Part shown: positions 1-8,660 of the stretch, piece after piece | Position numbering within the stretch: the stretch's first letter is position 1 | Layout of the letters: every line of letters starts with the position of its first letter | Source: Albibacterium bauzanense | GTDB lineage: Bacteria > Bacteroidota > Bacteroidia > Sphingobacteriales > Sphingobacteriaceae | Direction: 5' to 3' | Assembly: GCF_004339765.1 (NCBI RefSeq) | Contig: NZ_SMGO01000001.1 | Span: 1 to 64,000, forward strand | Length of the DNA: 64,000 nt | Notes under the pieces: generated by a model | The model's input: only the letters and a program-made list of their open reading frames with translations | Databases searched by the model: none | What the model was told of the DNA's origin: nothing | Position numbers and translations under genes: made by a program

Positions 1-88
1 ATTTGATTTTATCCAGGCGAGATACAACCTGATATTCAGAACCAAGGTAATCGACTACTATTTAGGAAAGCCTATTACTTTTAACTAA
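1..88 (+). CDS. C-terminal end of a TolC-family outer membrane efflux protein (partial)
   Basis: Reading from base 2 gives 28 codons and a TAA stop at 86-88. The peptide contains DFIQARYNLIFRTKVIDYYL and ends GKPITFN, which matches the usual last turn of the second TolC-family repeat in Bacteroidota (a helix ending in a YLGKPI-type tail). It lies 31 bases before the ABC permease on the same strand, so the two probably belong to one export operon whose start is outside the window. The gene is cut by the window edge; the family call rests on this short tail only. Confidence 0.6.
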   Translation, partial: FDFIQARYNLIFRTKVIDYYLGKPITFN

Positions 89-119
89 AATAAATGGATG
101 TTTAAGATAAATAATCGAT

Positions 120-2483
120 ATGATTTTTTATAATTTTAAAATAGCTTGGCGGTTTTTACTTCGAACTAAGGTCTTTACAATTGTAAATATTATAGGCTTA
201 GCTTTAGGTTTTGCTGGTTTCGTGTTAGCTTCTTTATATATTAATCATGAGCAAAGTTATGATTCATGGAACCCCCATTATAAAGACATTTATTTAGTTG
301 GTTTAACAAATCAAGGAAAGACAACAGACTTAACATCCGTTTCATTAGGACCAGCAATAAAAGCACAATTACCGGAAGTTGTAAAAATGGCGAGAGTCAA
401 TAGTTTCCCTTATGAAATTCCATTTAGTTCAGATGAGGATGTGTTTTTTATTAAACACTGGATAGGAGCTGATGTTTCTTTTGCTGAAATGTTTGGTATT
501 AAAACTCCTGGGTTTGATTTAGATAGTATAAGTGGACAAGCTGTTTTCTTTAGGCCGGATGTTGCTCAAAAGTTGTTTCCAAACACCAGTAATATTCAAG
601 ATGAATGGGTTGTTATGGGAAGCAAGGACAGTGGTTTTCCATTACAACTTAGCGGAGCTACTGCTCCTGCACCTGGCTTATCTAATATTGAATTTGAATG
701 CATTGCCTTTGTAAAAGAACTTGGTGCTGACTTACCCAATAATGAAAGTGTGCAAACTTTTATACAGGTAAAAGCTGGTACAAATATAGATGAGTTAACA
801 GCTCATATTAATGATATTTTCACAAATTCAATTTCCAAGAAAACAGAGAATATCAATTCATCGATAGCGAAGAGCAGCATTTATCTTGATCCTCTAAAAA
901 ACTTACATTTAAGACCTACGCACGGTTCTTCTACAGGTTATAAGATTGTAATTGCATTAGGAGCCTTATCAGTAATTATTTTATTATTAGCCGGAATTAA
1001 CTTTGCCAATTTAATGCTTGTTCTTGCTCAGAAACGAGCAAAGGAGATTGGAATGAAAAAGATATTTGGTGTAACTCGTTCTAAGCTTATTATTCAATTT
1101 TTCAGTGAAGTATTTGTCCAATGTTTTATTGCAGCCGGTATTGCAGTATTTATAGTTAGTATAACGATTAATATCTTGGTCAAGAACTTTCAATATGATC
1201 TCTCTGCCTTTGGGTTTAATGAATCAGTTCTTTTTCAGTTGTTTATAGCAGTTATATTAACTTCGGTAGTTTCAGGTCTGTATCCAGCCTTTATTTTATC
1301 TCAAAGTGAGTCTATCAAGATTATAAAAGGAAGATATCAGAATTCTCATCGGACTCAATATTTTCGTAATTTATTACTAGTATTTCAATTTGTGATAGCA
1401 TTCGGCTTCATAAGTGTAATGATTGTGATTCATAAACAAATGGATTTTATTGAGACTGCTGATCGTGGTTTTAATGTTGATCAGGTAGTTTATATTAAAA
1501 ATCAGGCAATTTTAAACAAGGCTACTGACTTTATTACATTTAGAAATAGGATGAAAGCTATTCCTGGCGTTGAAAGTGTTACAGTAGCTACAACAGTACC
1601 TGGAGGTCATTTACCTAAAGCATACGATTTTCAATACCTTGATAGAATGTTTAAATTCGATCATATAGGCGTTGATTTCGAGTACTTTGAAACAATGGGT
1701 ATGAAAGTGCTGGCAGGTAGGGCTTTCTCACAAGAATTTCCTACTGATACAATAAATGCTGCAGTTCTTAATGAAGCTGCAGTAAAGGAATTAGGGTTAA
1801 AAGATCCTATTGGAACCATAATACGTGGATGTAATACAGAGTTCAAGGTTATTGGTGTTATTAAGGATAGTAAAACACTGGGCTTTGAAGAATTAATAAA
1901 TCCAACGATATACAGTATTAATAATAACTGTCAAATCCCTAAAGTTGAGATCCTGGCTAAAATCTCTTCAGGTAATATGCAAGCTACTTTGGCCGCGCTG
2001 GCCACCCAATGGAAATCTATCAATAAGTTGGACGGTGATTATTTCATATATGAATTCGTAAATCAGAAATACGCAACCTTATATGCCAAACAAGAACAGT
2101 TACAACGTGCTTTTACTGGCTTTACGATCCTTATAATTCTAGTAGCCTTAATGGGTTTATTTAATATGGCTGCATACAGCATTAGTATAAGGCAGAAGGA
2201 GGTAGGAATACGAAAAGTTTTAGGAGCATCTTCTCAAGAAATTCTATTCTTACTAAATAAGCCATTTCTGAGAATTATCTGTTTATCGATATTGATTTCA
2301 ACTCCAATAGCTTGGTGGTTAGCTAACAGATGGCTTCAGGACTTTGCTTATAGAGTTGATATTCAATGGTGGTTTTTTGCATTAGGAGCTGTCTTGTCTT
2401 TGCTGATTGCATTTATAACGGTAAGCATACAGGCTGTAAAAGCTACCTATCTTAACCCTGTAGATGTGTTGTATGAAGAATAA
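120..2483 (+). CDS. FtsX/MacB-type ABC transporter permease
   Basis: A 787-residue inner-membrane protein with the MacB_PCD plus FtsX layout, duplicated. There is one N-terminal membrane segment (about residues 15-40), a large periplasmic domain, a group of segments near 275-405, a second N-type segment near 425, a second periplasmic domain, and three segments near 665-780. The motifs KRAKEIGMKKIFGVTR and IRQKEVGIRKVLGAS are the two copies of the FtsX cytoplasmic coupling helix. Family members move lipids, peptides or drugs by a mechanotransmission mechanism rather than through a pore. The ATPase gene follows 48 bases later and a TolC-type tail precedes it, so this is probably the permease of an envelope-spanning exporter. 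The substrate is unknown. Confidence 0.88.
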   Translation: MIFYNFKIAWRFLLRTKVFTIVNIIGLALGFAGFVLASLYINHEQSYDSWNPHYKDIYLVGLTNQGKTTDLTSVSLGPAIKAQLPEVVKMARVNSFPYEIPFSSDEDVFFIKHWIGADVSFAEMFGIKTPGFDLDSISGQAVFFRPDVAQKLFPNTSNIQDEWVVMGSKDSGFPLQLSGATAPAPGLSNIEFECIAFVKELGADLPNNESVQTFIQVKAGTNIDELTAHINDIFTNSISKKTENINSSIAKSSIYLDPLKNLHLRPTHGSSTGYKIVIALGALSVIILLLAGINFANLMLVLAQKRAKEIGMKKIFGVTRSKLIIQFFSEVFVQCFIAAGIAVFIVSITINILVKNFQYDLSAFGFNESVLFQLFIAVILTSVVSGLYPAFILSQSESIKIIKGRYQNSHRTQYFRNLLLVFQFVIAFGFISVMIVIHKQMDFIETADRGFNVDQVVYIKNQAILNKATDFITFRNRMKAIPGVESVTVATTVPGGHLPKAYDFQYLDRMFKFDHIGVDFEYFETMGMKVLAGRAFSQEFPTDTINAAVLNEAAVKELGLKDPIGTIIRGCNTEFKVIGVIKDSKTLGFEELINPTIYSINNNCQIPKVEILAKISSGNMQATLAALATQWKSINKLDGDYFIYEFVNQKYATLYAKQEQLQRAFTGFTILIILVALMGLFNMAAYSISIRQKEVGIRKVLGASSQEILFLLNKPFLRIICLSILISTPIAWWLANRWLQDFAYRVDIQWWFFALGAVLSLLIAFITVSIQAVKATYLNPVDVLYEE

Positions 2484-2531
2484 ATCACTTTTAACTTACA
2501 GTTAATTATACTTAATAATCAATATTTTAAC

Positions 2532-3200
2532 ATGATTAAACTAAACAATATATTTAAGTGGTACAATGTGGGTGGTAGCCGTGCATTTGTATTGAAAGAC
2601 GTTAATATTTCTATTAAAGAAGGTGAATTTGTTTCAATAATGGGACCGTCAGGATCGGGTAAATCTACCTTGTTACATATCATCGGGTTATTGGATGAAC
2701 CCAATGAAGGAGCTTACAGTTTTCAAAATGAGAATGTATTGAAGTTAAAAGAAAAGAAACGTTCAGAAATTTATAAGCAACACATGGGTTTTGTATTCCA
2801 GGCTTATCATTTAATTGATGAATTGACAGTTGCTGAGAATATTGAAACACCATTGATTTACAAAAACATGAAGTCAAGCGAACGGAAAGCAGTCGTTGCT
2901 GATATGCTCGATCGATTTGGCATTGTTGGTAAAAAAGACCTGTTTCCAAATCAGCTATCTGGCGGACAACAACAAATTGTTGGTATAGCGCGTGCCTTGG
3001 CCGGAAAACCTAAAGTTTTATTGGCTGATGAGCCTACTGGTAATTTAAATTCAAAGCAAGGCGATGAAATTATGCAGCTTTTTAAGAAGTTAAACGAAGA
3101 GGAAGGAGTAACGATTATTCAGGTAACACATTCTGAGAAGAATGCTGCTTATGGGGATAGGATTATAGAATTATTAGACGGACAAATTCAACAAAACTAA
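2532..3200 (+). CDS. ABC transporter ATP-binding protein, LolD/MacB type
   Basis: A 222-residue ATPase. Visible are Walker A (GPSGSGKST, about residues 38-46), the Q-loop (VFQAYHLI), the signature LSGGQQQIVGIARAL, Walker B (VLLADEPTGNL) and the H-loop (VTHSE). The length and the GNLNSKQG stretch after Walker B are typical of the LolD/MacB/FtsE branch that partners FtsX-fold permeases. It almost certainly energises the permease encoded immediately upstream on the same strand. It converges with the histidine kinase gene and shares a hairpin with it at its 3' end. Confidence 0.92.
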   Translation: MIKLNNIFKWYNVGGSRAFVLKDVNISIKEGEFVSIMGPSGSGKSTLLHIIGLLDEPNEGAYSFQNENVLKLKEKKRSEIYKQHMGFVFQAYHLIDELTVAENIETPLIYKNMKSSERKAVVADMLDRFGIVGKKDLFPNQLSGGQQQIVGIARALAGKPKVLLADEPTGNLNSKQGDEIMQLFKKLNEEEGVTIIQVTHSEKNAAYGDRIIELLDGQIQQN

Positions 3201-3213
3201 TTATAAATCAACG

Positions 3214-3253
3214 AAGGCAGTATTTTAAAACTGTAAAGTAAAAGTACTGCCTT
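3214..3253. terminator. Bidirectional hairpin between the ATPase and histidine kinase genes
   Basis: The arms AAGGCAGTA (3214-3222) and TACTGCCTT (3245-3253) form a perfect 9-bp stem with A-rich sequence on one side and T-rich sequence on the other. The right arm lies inside the last codons of the histidine kinase (stop at 3225-3227), so the kinase C-terminus doubles as terminator stem. It can serve both convergent transcripts. Termination itself is inferred. Confidence 0.6.
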
Positions 3254-4544
3254 TTCCTTCTTCTGAATTAGCAAGAATATTCCCTTTATGTAAAAGCATG
3301 ATCTGTTTGCTTAGAGTTAGCCCAACACCGCTTCCTGTTTTACGAGTTGTAAAGAAAGGAGTAAAGATATTATCCATAATATGCTGTGGCATACCCTTGC
3401 CATTATCGCTTACTTTAATTTGAGCCCTTCCATTTATGAGCAACGCTTGTAAACGTATATAAGGATTGTCAACATTTTTTACAGCCTCAATAGCATTCAG
3501 TAAAAGATTGATTAACACTTGTTCTATTAAATTTATATCAACAGATAATTCAATAGAAGGGTCTTTTAAAATAATATCTAATTCTATCTCTTTTTTGATT
3601 AAAGTAGGTTCTAAAAGAAGATAGAGATTCTCGAATAGATCAGCAGCTTTGATAGAAGTTAAATCTAATTGAGTTATTTTATTTAAGGTGCGGTAGGTAC
3701 CTGCAAACTTTAATAAGCCTTCGCTGCGGCGCTTAATAGTTTCAGTTCCTAAACGAATATCATCCAATTCTTCTACATAGGGTAATCCTTCTAGTCGGTT
3801 TTTTATGGTATCAGCTAAGGAAGAAATCGGCGCAATTGAGTTCATTATTTCATGTGTTAATACGCTTAATAACTTTTGCCACGCTTTTGATTCTGTTTCA
3901 TCTAAGGCAGCGTTTATATTCTGTAAAGCAATTAATCGATACTTCCCTTCGGCAGTCTGAAAGTTACTGATATGAAGCTGTAACTTCATAGAGCCTTGTT
4001 CTGTGTCAAATGTAAATAAACCATTATCTCCAGGTACTGATTCAATAATTTGATGATAAAGCCCTTTGTTTTTCTTTTCAAGTGCGTGGATAGTTGAGAA
4101 ATATGGAATTGCAAATAACGCCTTAAAGGATTCATTGATCCACATAATTTTCCCGCTTTCTTCTTCATATGAGATAATCGCTGTATCTACCAGTTCCAGA
4201 ATCTTTTGAAGATATTGATATTGAACTTCACGCTCACTACTTATCTTTTTGAAAACATCATTGATGTTGTTAAAAGCAACTCGTAAAGGGTGAATCTCTA
4301 TACTTGCCCGATCTAAGGCAAATTGTCTTGTAAAGTCACGGTATTTAGCAGCTTCTGCAAATTCTTGTAATTCCTGATAAGTTCTTATTTGTGAACGAAT
4401 AGTAAACCACAATAGCAAAATACATAAGGGAAGTAGTAACAAAGCATAAAAATAATTACCCTTAAAAAGAAGATAGGCTAAAAGGATAAGTCCTAGAAAC
4501 AGCATGAATGCTCTGAAGAAGATAAGCCGACGAAATTTTTTCAT
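3225..4544 (-). CDS. Sensor histidine kinase, NtrY-like
   Basis: A 439-residue membrane kinase. Two hydrophobic segments (about residues 8-27 and 31-48) are separated by only a few residues, so there is almost no periplasmic sensor. A HAMP/PAS-like region follows (about 50-215). The phosphoacceptor is in LLSVLTHEIMNSIAP (His231), with N-box LLLNAIEAV, G1 box DNGKGMP and G2 box GSGVGLTLSKQI. The start codon overlaps the stop of the upstream regulator (TGATG), so the two are translationally coupled. The cue is probably felt in the membrane or cytoplasm. The neighbouring ABC exporter suggests envelope or export stress as signal; that is inference. Confidence 0.88.
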   Translation of the reverse strand: MKKFRRLIFFRAFMLFLGLILLAYLLFKGNYFYALLLLPLCILLLWFTIRSQIRTYQELQEFAEAAKYRDFTRQFALDRASIEIHPLRVAFNNINDVFKKISSEREVQYQYLQKILELVDTAIISYEEESGKIMWINESFKALFAIPYFSTIHALEKKNKGLYHQIIESVPGDNGLFTFDTEQGSMKLQLHISNFQTAEGKYRLIALQNINAALDETESKAWQKLLSVLTHEIMNSIAPISSLADTIKNRLEGLPYVEELDDIRLGTETIKRRSEGLLKFAGTYRTLNKITQLDLTSIKAADLFENLYLLLEPTLIKKEIELDIILKDPSIELSVDINLIEQVLINLLLNAIEAVKNVDNPYIRLQALLINGRAQIKVSDNGKGMPQHIMDNIFTPFFTTRKTGSGVGLTLSKQIMLLHKGNILANSEEGKGSTFTLQF

Positions 4545-5890
4545 CAGATATTATATTTGCTAAGGCGTCTATAAAGAGCAGTACGTGTAATACCTAATTC
4601 CTTGGCAGCCTTAGAAATATTACCGTTATGCTTCTCAATTACTTTAATAATGGTGTTTCTTTCTAATTCAATTAAATTGTGCGCATTCTTTTCTGAAGAT
4701 AATTGAGCCTGCGCGTTTTCAATAGGAGAGAAGATGATATCTTCACTAGAAAGTACGGAATTTTCAGACATGATTACAGCACGTTCAATGCTATATTGAA
4801 GCTCGCGAACATTTCCGGGATAATGATATTCCAGCAATTTTTTTCTTGCCTTTTTATCAATATCTGAAATGACTTTCATGTACTTGTCAGCATATCTTTT
4901 TATAAAATGCTCCGCAAGTAATAAAATATCGTCTCCACGGTCACGTAAAGGAGGTACTTGAATTTCCACTGTGTTAATCCTGTAAATTAAGTCTTTCCGG
5001 AAACGGCTTTCGTTAGCTAATTCGCGAAGGGGGATATTGGTTGCACATACCAATCGGATATCTACATCAACTGGTTGATTGTTTCCTAACCTTGTAACTT
5101 GCCGATTCTGCAATACTGTTAATAGTTTTGCTTGTTGCTGTAATGATATATTTCCAATCTCATCCAAAAATAATGTGCCTTTGTTGGCTGATTCAAATCT
5201 TCCTTCACGATCCTCTCTCGCATCCGTAAAAGCTCCCTTTTTATGTCCAAAGAGTTCGCTTTCAAATAAACTATCTGTAAGCGCACCAACATCAACTTTT
5301 ACAAAAGCCTGTTTAGCTCTGTTCGACTGTTTATGGATCGCTGTAGCAATTAAATCCTTTCCTGTCCCATTTTCTCCAAGTATTAAAATATTGGCATCGG
5401 TAGGTGCTATTTTACCCAATTTATAAAATACAGCCTTCATAATATCAGATTCGCCAATAACATCGGCTAGTGCCATCTGAGTGTTCTTTGGCTTAAGATC
5501 CTTGTTTTCTTTACGTGAGAGTAATCCTTTAACTGTTTCAATTAAAGAATCATTGAGCCACGGTTTTACAATAAAATCTTCAGCTCCTTGTTTTAAACTT
5601 TGCACAGCCAGATCAATAGCTCCATAAGCTGTTATCATCACTACCAGTATATCTTTCTTTAGTTCTTTAATTCTGCTAAGCCAGTATAAACCTTCGTTTC
5701 CACTATTAATGGTGCTTTTGAAATTCATATCCAGCAAAACCAGATCAATACTTTCAGAAGATAAGATTGCAGGTATCTTCTCTGGATTTTTTTCAATGAT
5801 TACTTCCACAACTTCTTTCTTTAGCAGAAGACGAAGTGCAGTAAGTACATCCGGATCATCATCGATTATAAGAATACGTGCTTGGATCAT
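4544..5890 (-). CDS. Sigma-54 dependent response regulator, NtrC family
   Basis: A 448-residue three-domain activator: a receiver with phospho-acceptor Asp54 (LVLLDMNF) and conserved Lys in FIVKPW; an AAA+ domain with Walker A GENGTGKD, the sigma-54 contact loop GAFTDA and arginine-finger region FRKDLIYRIN; and a Fis-type C-terminal helix-turn-helix (NISKAAKELGITRTALYRRL). The intact GAFTDA loop indicates true sigma-54 activation. It is the first gene of a two-gene operon with the kinase. Its likely targets are the adjacent exporter and/or the divergent DUF5686 gene, as TGTCCG-type half-sites lie in the shared upstream region. I could not see a convincing -24/-12 promoter there. Confidence 0.93.
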   Translation of the reverse strand: MIQARILIIDDDPDVLTALRLLLKKEVVEVIIEKNPEKIPAILSSESIDLVLLDMNFKSTINSGNEGLYWLSRIKELKKDILVVMITAYGAIDLAVQSLKQGAEDFIVKPWLNDSLIETVKGLLSRKENKDLKPKNTQMALADVIGESDIMKAVFYKLGKIAPTDANILILGENGTGKDLIATAIHKQSNRAKQAFVKVDVGALTDSLFESELFGHKKGAFTDAREDREGRFESANKGTLFLDEIGNISLQQQAKLLTVLQNRQVTRLGNNQPVDVDIRLVCATNIPLRELANESRFRKDLIYRINTVEIQVPPLRDRGDDILLLAEHFIKRYADKYMKVISDIDKKARKKLLEYHYPGNVRELQYSIERAVIMSENSVLSSEDIIFSPIENAQAQLSSEKNAHNLIELERNTIIKVIEKHNGNISKAAKELGITRTALYRRLSKYNI

Positions 5891-5906
5891 TGGTTAAGAT
5901 TAACCA

Positions 5907-5914
5907 CAAATATA
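5907..5914 (-). promoter_or_regulatory. Possible -7 element (TATATTTG) for the regulator/kinase operon
   Basis: On the minus strand TATATTTG matches the Bacteroidota -7 consensus TAnnTTTG, 16 bases before the ATG at 5890. No clear TTG at the -33 position is seen, so this is a weak candidate and implies a very short leader. Confidence 0.3.
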
Positions 5915-5970
5915 CCATTCTTGTTAATCACTTATAAACCAATCGCCTGAATATTTAAATACAAAACAAT

Positions 5971-5999
5971 TGTTCGATATCGGACACCAGACTGTCCGT
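5971..5999. promoter_or_regulatory. Triple TGTCCG-type half-site array between divergent genes
   Basis: Three half-sites occur in 29 bases: TGTTCGA (5971-5977), TCGGACA (5980-5986) and TGTCCG (5993-5998). The last two form a perfect CGGACA-N6-TGTCCG inverted repeat and the first two a near-perfect TGTtCGA-N2-TCGGACA palindrome. The array sits between the sigma-54 activator gene and the DUF5686 gene, where an enhancer or operator would be expected. That the activator binds here is inference from position and symmetry. Confidence 0.45.
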
Positions 6000-6063
6000 T
6001 TTTGCACTATATAATTAACAAAATTTAACTTAAAGTGCTGTAGATTAGTCTGATATTTAGCCT

Positions 6064-8523
6064 ATGAAACAAAACTTACTTATATTATTAATACTTTTTT
6101 CTTTCAGTTTAGTAAAAGCTCAAAATAATCAGCTTTCCGGTGTGATAACAGACCAGCGTGGAAGATTAATTCCCTTTGCAAGCATTTTTAAGGTAAATAC
6201 CAATATAGGTACTTCTGCAAATAGTGAAGGAGTTTTTAAACTCTCCTTACCTTTAGGCGAGCATCAAATTATTGCAACAGCAATTGGTTTTAAGCCTAAG
6301 ACAGTCAGTATAGTATTTTCAAAGAGCGACTCTATTATTATTCAACTTGAAGAGGAGACTTATACATTACAAGAAGTGATTATCGGTAATAATAGGGAAG
6401 ACCCAGCATATGCTATTATCCGAGAAGCTATTAAGAAGCGACCATATTATCTCGAACAATCCAGTCCCTATACCGCTAATGTTTATATTAAAGGCTTACA
6501 GCGAATGTTAAAAGCTCCCAAGAAATTTCTTGGTGTTAATATAGATGAGCTTAGTCAAGATATGGGGCTTGATTCAAATAGAACAGGAATTATTTATTTG
6601 TCAGAATCAGAATCCAAGATATCTGTCAGCCCTCCAAAAGACTTTAAAGAAGAAATGATCAGTTCTAAGGTCTCTGGTAACAATCAAGCCTTCAGTTTTA
6701 ATAGAACTTCAGACTTACAGTTAAATTTTTACGAGAACTATCAACAAATTATTGAGGGATTAAGCACTAGACCTTTTGTTTCACCAATTGCAGATAATGC
6801 TCTTGCTTATTATCAATATAAATATTTAGGATCCTCTGAAGAGAATGGTTTGATCATCAATAAAATCAGGGTGATACCTAAGCGGAAGGCAGAACCTCTT
6901 TATAGGGGCGATATCTATATTGTTGAAGATGCTTGGAGGATTCACAGTGTAAACCTTGTATTAGACAAAGAAACTAATATCAATTTTATCGATTCATTAA
7001 ATGTCAAGCAACTCTTTATACCGATTGATCAAGATGTTTGGCTACCGTCAAATGTTCAATTAGACTTTATGGTTGGACTGCTTGGTTTTCAAGTAAGTGG
7101 GTATTTTACAGCAGTCTATCAGAACTATGAATTAGTAAACGATTTTGATAAAAAAGCATTTAAAGAAGTGCTCCGTATTGGAAAAGATGTAAATGAGAAA
7201 GAAGCTGATTATTGGGCAGCTGTTAGGCCTGTTCCTTTAACAGAAGAAGAAAGTAAAGACTATGTTTTTAAAGATAGCATTCAAAGACGCAATAATTCAA
7301 AGGCTTATCTTGACTCGCTGGATCGAAAAAATAATCGATTTAAGCCAATTAGCTTCCTCGTAAATGGTTATAATTACAGAAATCGATACAAAAAGGAAAC
7401 CTTCCGCCTGGGATCTCCACTCAGATCTCTCTTATTTAATAGTGTTGAAGGACTAGCTACAAATTACAATCTTGTATATTCTAAACAAATTGATAGTACG
7501 CTCAATAAATACTTAACCTTAAGCGGTTATATTCGATATGGTTTTAAAAACGAGCACCTCAATGCCAATCTAATAGCTGTAATACCTGTTAAGAACCATA
7601 CTTTCTATCTATCGGGAGGATCGGATGTAGTAGATCTCAATGATCGGGGATCATTGCCTGTACTTTTTAATACAGTATCTACCTTGTTTATGGGCGAAAA
7701 CTATCAGAAACTTTATGAGAAAACCTTTGCTTCTGCACAATGGAGATACACGCTTCCTGGGAATGTAAATGTTGATGCAGGTTTTGAATGGGCGAACAGA
7801 CATTCATTATCAAATTCCACAAACTATACCTTCGCTGATAAAAATAATTTAACTTCTAATAATCCCTTTAATCCCAATATGGATGTGCCCCTTTTTGAGG
7901 ATAATAGCGCAACAAAGTTTAATGTAGGAGTCAGTTATAACTTCTCTAATCGCTATGAGAGCTATCCTTCAGGGAAAAGATACTTACCATCTAAGTACCC
8001 GCTTCTTAGCTTGCGTTATACACAAGGATTGCATAATGCTTTGGGCTCTGATGTAAATTATAATCTGCTTGCTGCCAGTATTTATAAAAGCGGTGCGAGT
8101 TTAGGGATGTATGGTAGCATTTCATATGCTGTATATGCCGGAAAGTTTTTAAATAATAAGAAGTTATTTTACCCTGATTTCAGGCATTTCAATGGAAACC
8201 AACTCCCATTTGTTGACCAAAAATTAAACACATTCCTAAACCTGGATTATTATCATTACAGCACAAAAACTAAGTATATTGAAGCGCATACAGAGTACAA
8301 TATGTCAGGGATATTGACTAGCAAAGTTCCCCTTTTAAGAAAGTTGAAGTTAGAGGAAATTGTCGGCTTACATTATCTATATACACCTGAATTAAAACAA
8401 TACGGAGAATTGCATTTGGGTTTTCAATGGAAAATATTGAGAGTGATCTATGCACACTCAATAAGTGATCAGTCAATATTGAATAAAACCAATACAATCA
8501 GAGTGGGAATAAAGCTTTTTTAG
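6064..8523 (+). CDS. DUF5686 / carboxypeptidase-regulatory-like outer membrane protein
   Basis: An 819-residue secreted protein. A signal peptide (MKQNLLILLILFSFSLVKAQ) is followed by a carboxypeptidase-D-regulatory-like beta-sandwich (about residues 24-110, SGVITDQRGRLIPFASIF) and then the DUF5686 region beginning near NREDPAYAIIREAIKKRP. The C-terminal half is rich in alternating aromatic/polar strands and ends in a hydrophobic-aromatic tail (VGIKLF), as in outer-membrane beta-barrels. The family is common in Bacteroidota and has no established biochemical function. It is divergent from the sigma-54 regulator and may be its target. Confidence 0.82.
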   Translation: MKQNLLILLILFSFSLVKAQNNQLSGVITDQRGRLIPFASIFKVNTNIGTSANSEGVFKLSLPLGEHQIIATAIGFKPKTVSIVFSKSDSIIIQLEEETYTLQEVIIGNNREDPAYAIIREAIKKRPYYLEQSSPYTANVYIKGLQRMLKAPKKFLGVNIDELSQDMGLDSNRTGIIYLSESESKISVSPPKDFKEEMISSKVSGNNQAFSFNRTSDLQLNFYENYQQIIEGLSTRPFVSPIADNALAYYQYKYLGSSEENGLIINKIRVIPKRKAEPLYRGDIYIVEDAWRIHSVNLVLDKETNINFIDSLNVKQLFIPIDQDVWLPSNVQLDFMVGLLGFQVSGYFTAVYQNYELVNDFDKKAFKEVLRIGKDVNEKEADYWAAVRPVPLTEEESKDYVFKDSIQRRNNSKAYLDSLDRKNNRFKPISFLVNGYNYRNRYKKETFRLGSPLRSLLFNSVEGLATNYNLVYSKQIDSTLNKYLTLSGYIRYGFKNEHLNANLIAVIPVKNHTFYLSGGSDVVDLNDRGSLPVLFNTVSTLFMGENYQKLYEKTFASAQWRYTLPGNVNVDAGFEWANRHSLSNSTNYTFADKNNLTSNNPFNPNMDVPLFEDNSATKFNVGVSYNFSNRYESYPSGKRYLPSKYPLLSLRYTQGLHNALGSDVNYNLLAASIYKSGASLGMYGSISYAVYAGKFLNNKKLFYPDFRHFNGNQLPFVDQKLNTFLNLDYYHYSTKTKYIEAHTEYNMSGILTSKVPLLRKLKLEEIVGLHYLYTPELKQYGELHLGFQWKILRVIYAHSISDQSILNKTNTIRVGIKLF

Positions 8524-8609
8524 ATAGTGTTTACCGATAAAATCCATTGATTTACCGACTATATAAGTACACCTAACTAATAGTGTTTTAATATTTTACA
8601 TAAGTCAAG

Positions 8610-8617
8610 TATATTTG
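8610..8617 (+). promoter_or_regulatory. -7 element TATATTTG upstream of the TSGGS-repeat lipoprotein
   Basis: TATATTTG matches TAnnTTTG and lies 44 bases before the preferred ATG at 8661. The region about 20 bases upstream is T-rich but lacks a TTG. Candidate only. Confidence 0.4.
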
Positions 8618-8660
8618 ATATGTTATATAAATGTTACATTTATTATTAATAAATAAACCT

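Noticed and set aside
1011-1193. Short antisense frames within the large genes, for example 1011-1193, 4633-4932 on either strand and 32075-32479
   Set aside because: They lie wholly inside strongly supported genes, have no family features and mirror the codon structure of the sense gene.
5941-6063. Sigma-54 promoter before the DUF5686 gene
   Set aside because: TTTTTGCA looks like a -12 element, but the GG expected 10 bases upstream of GC is CT, so the -24 element is missing.
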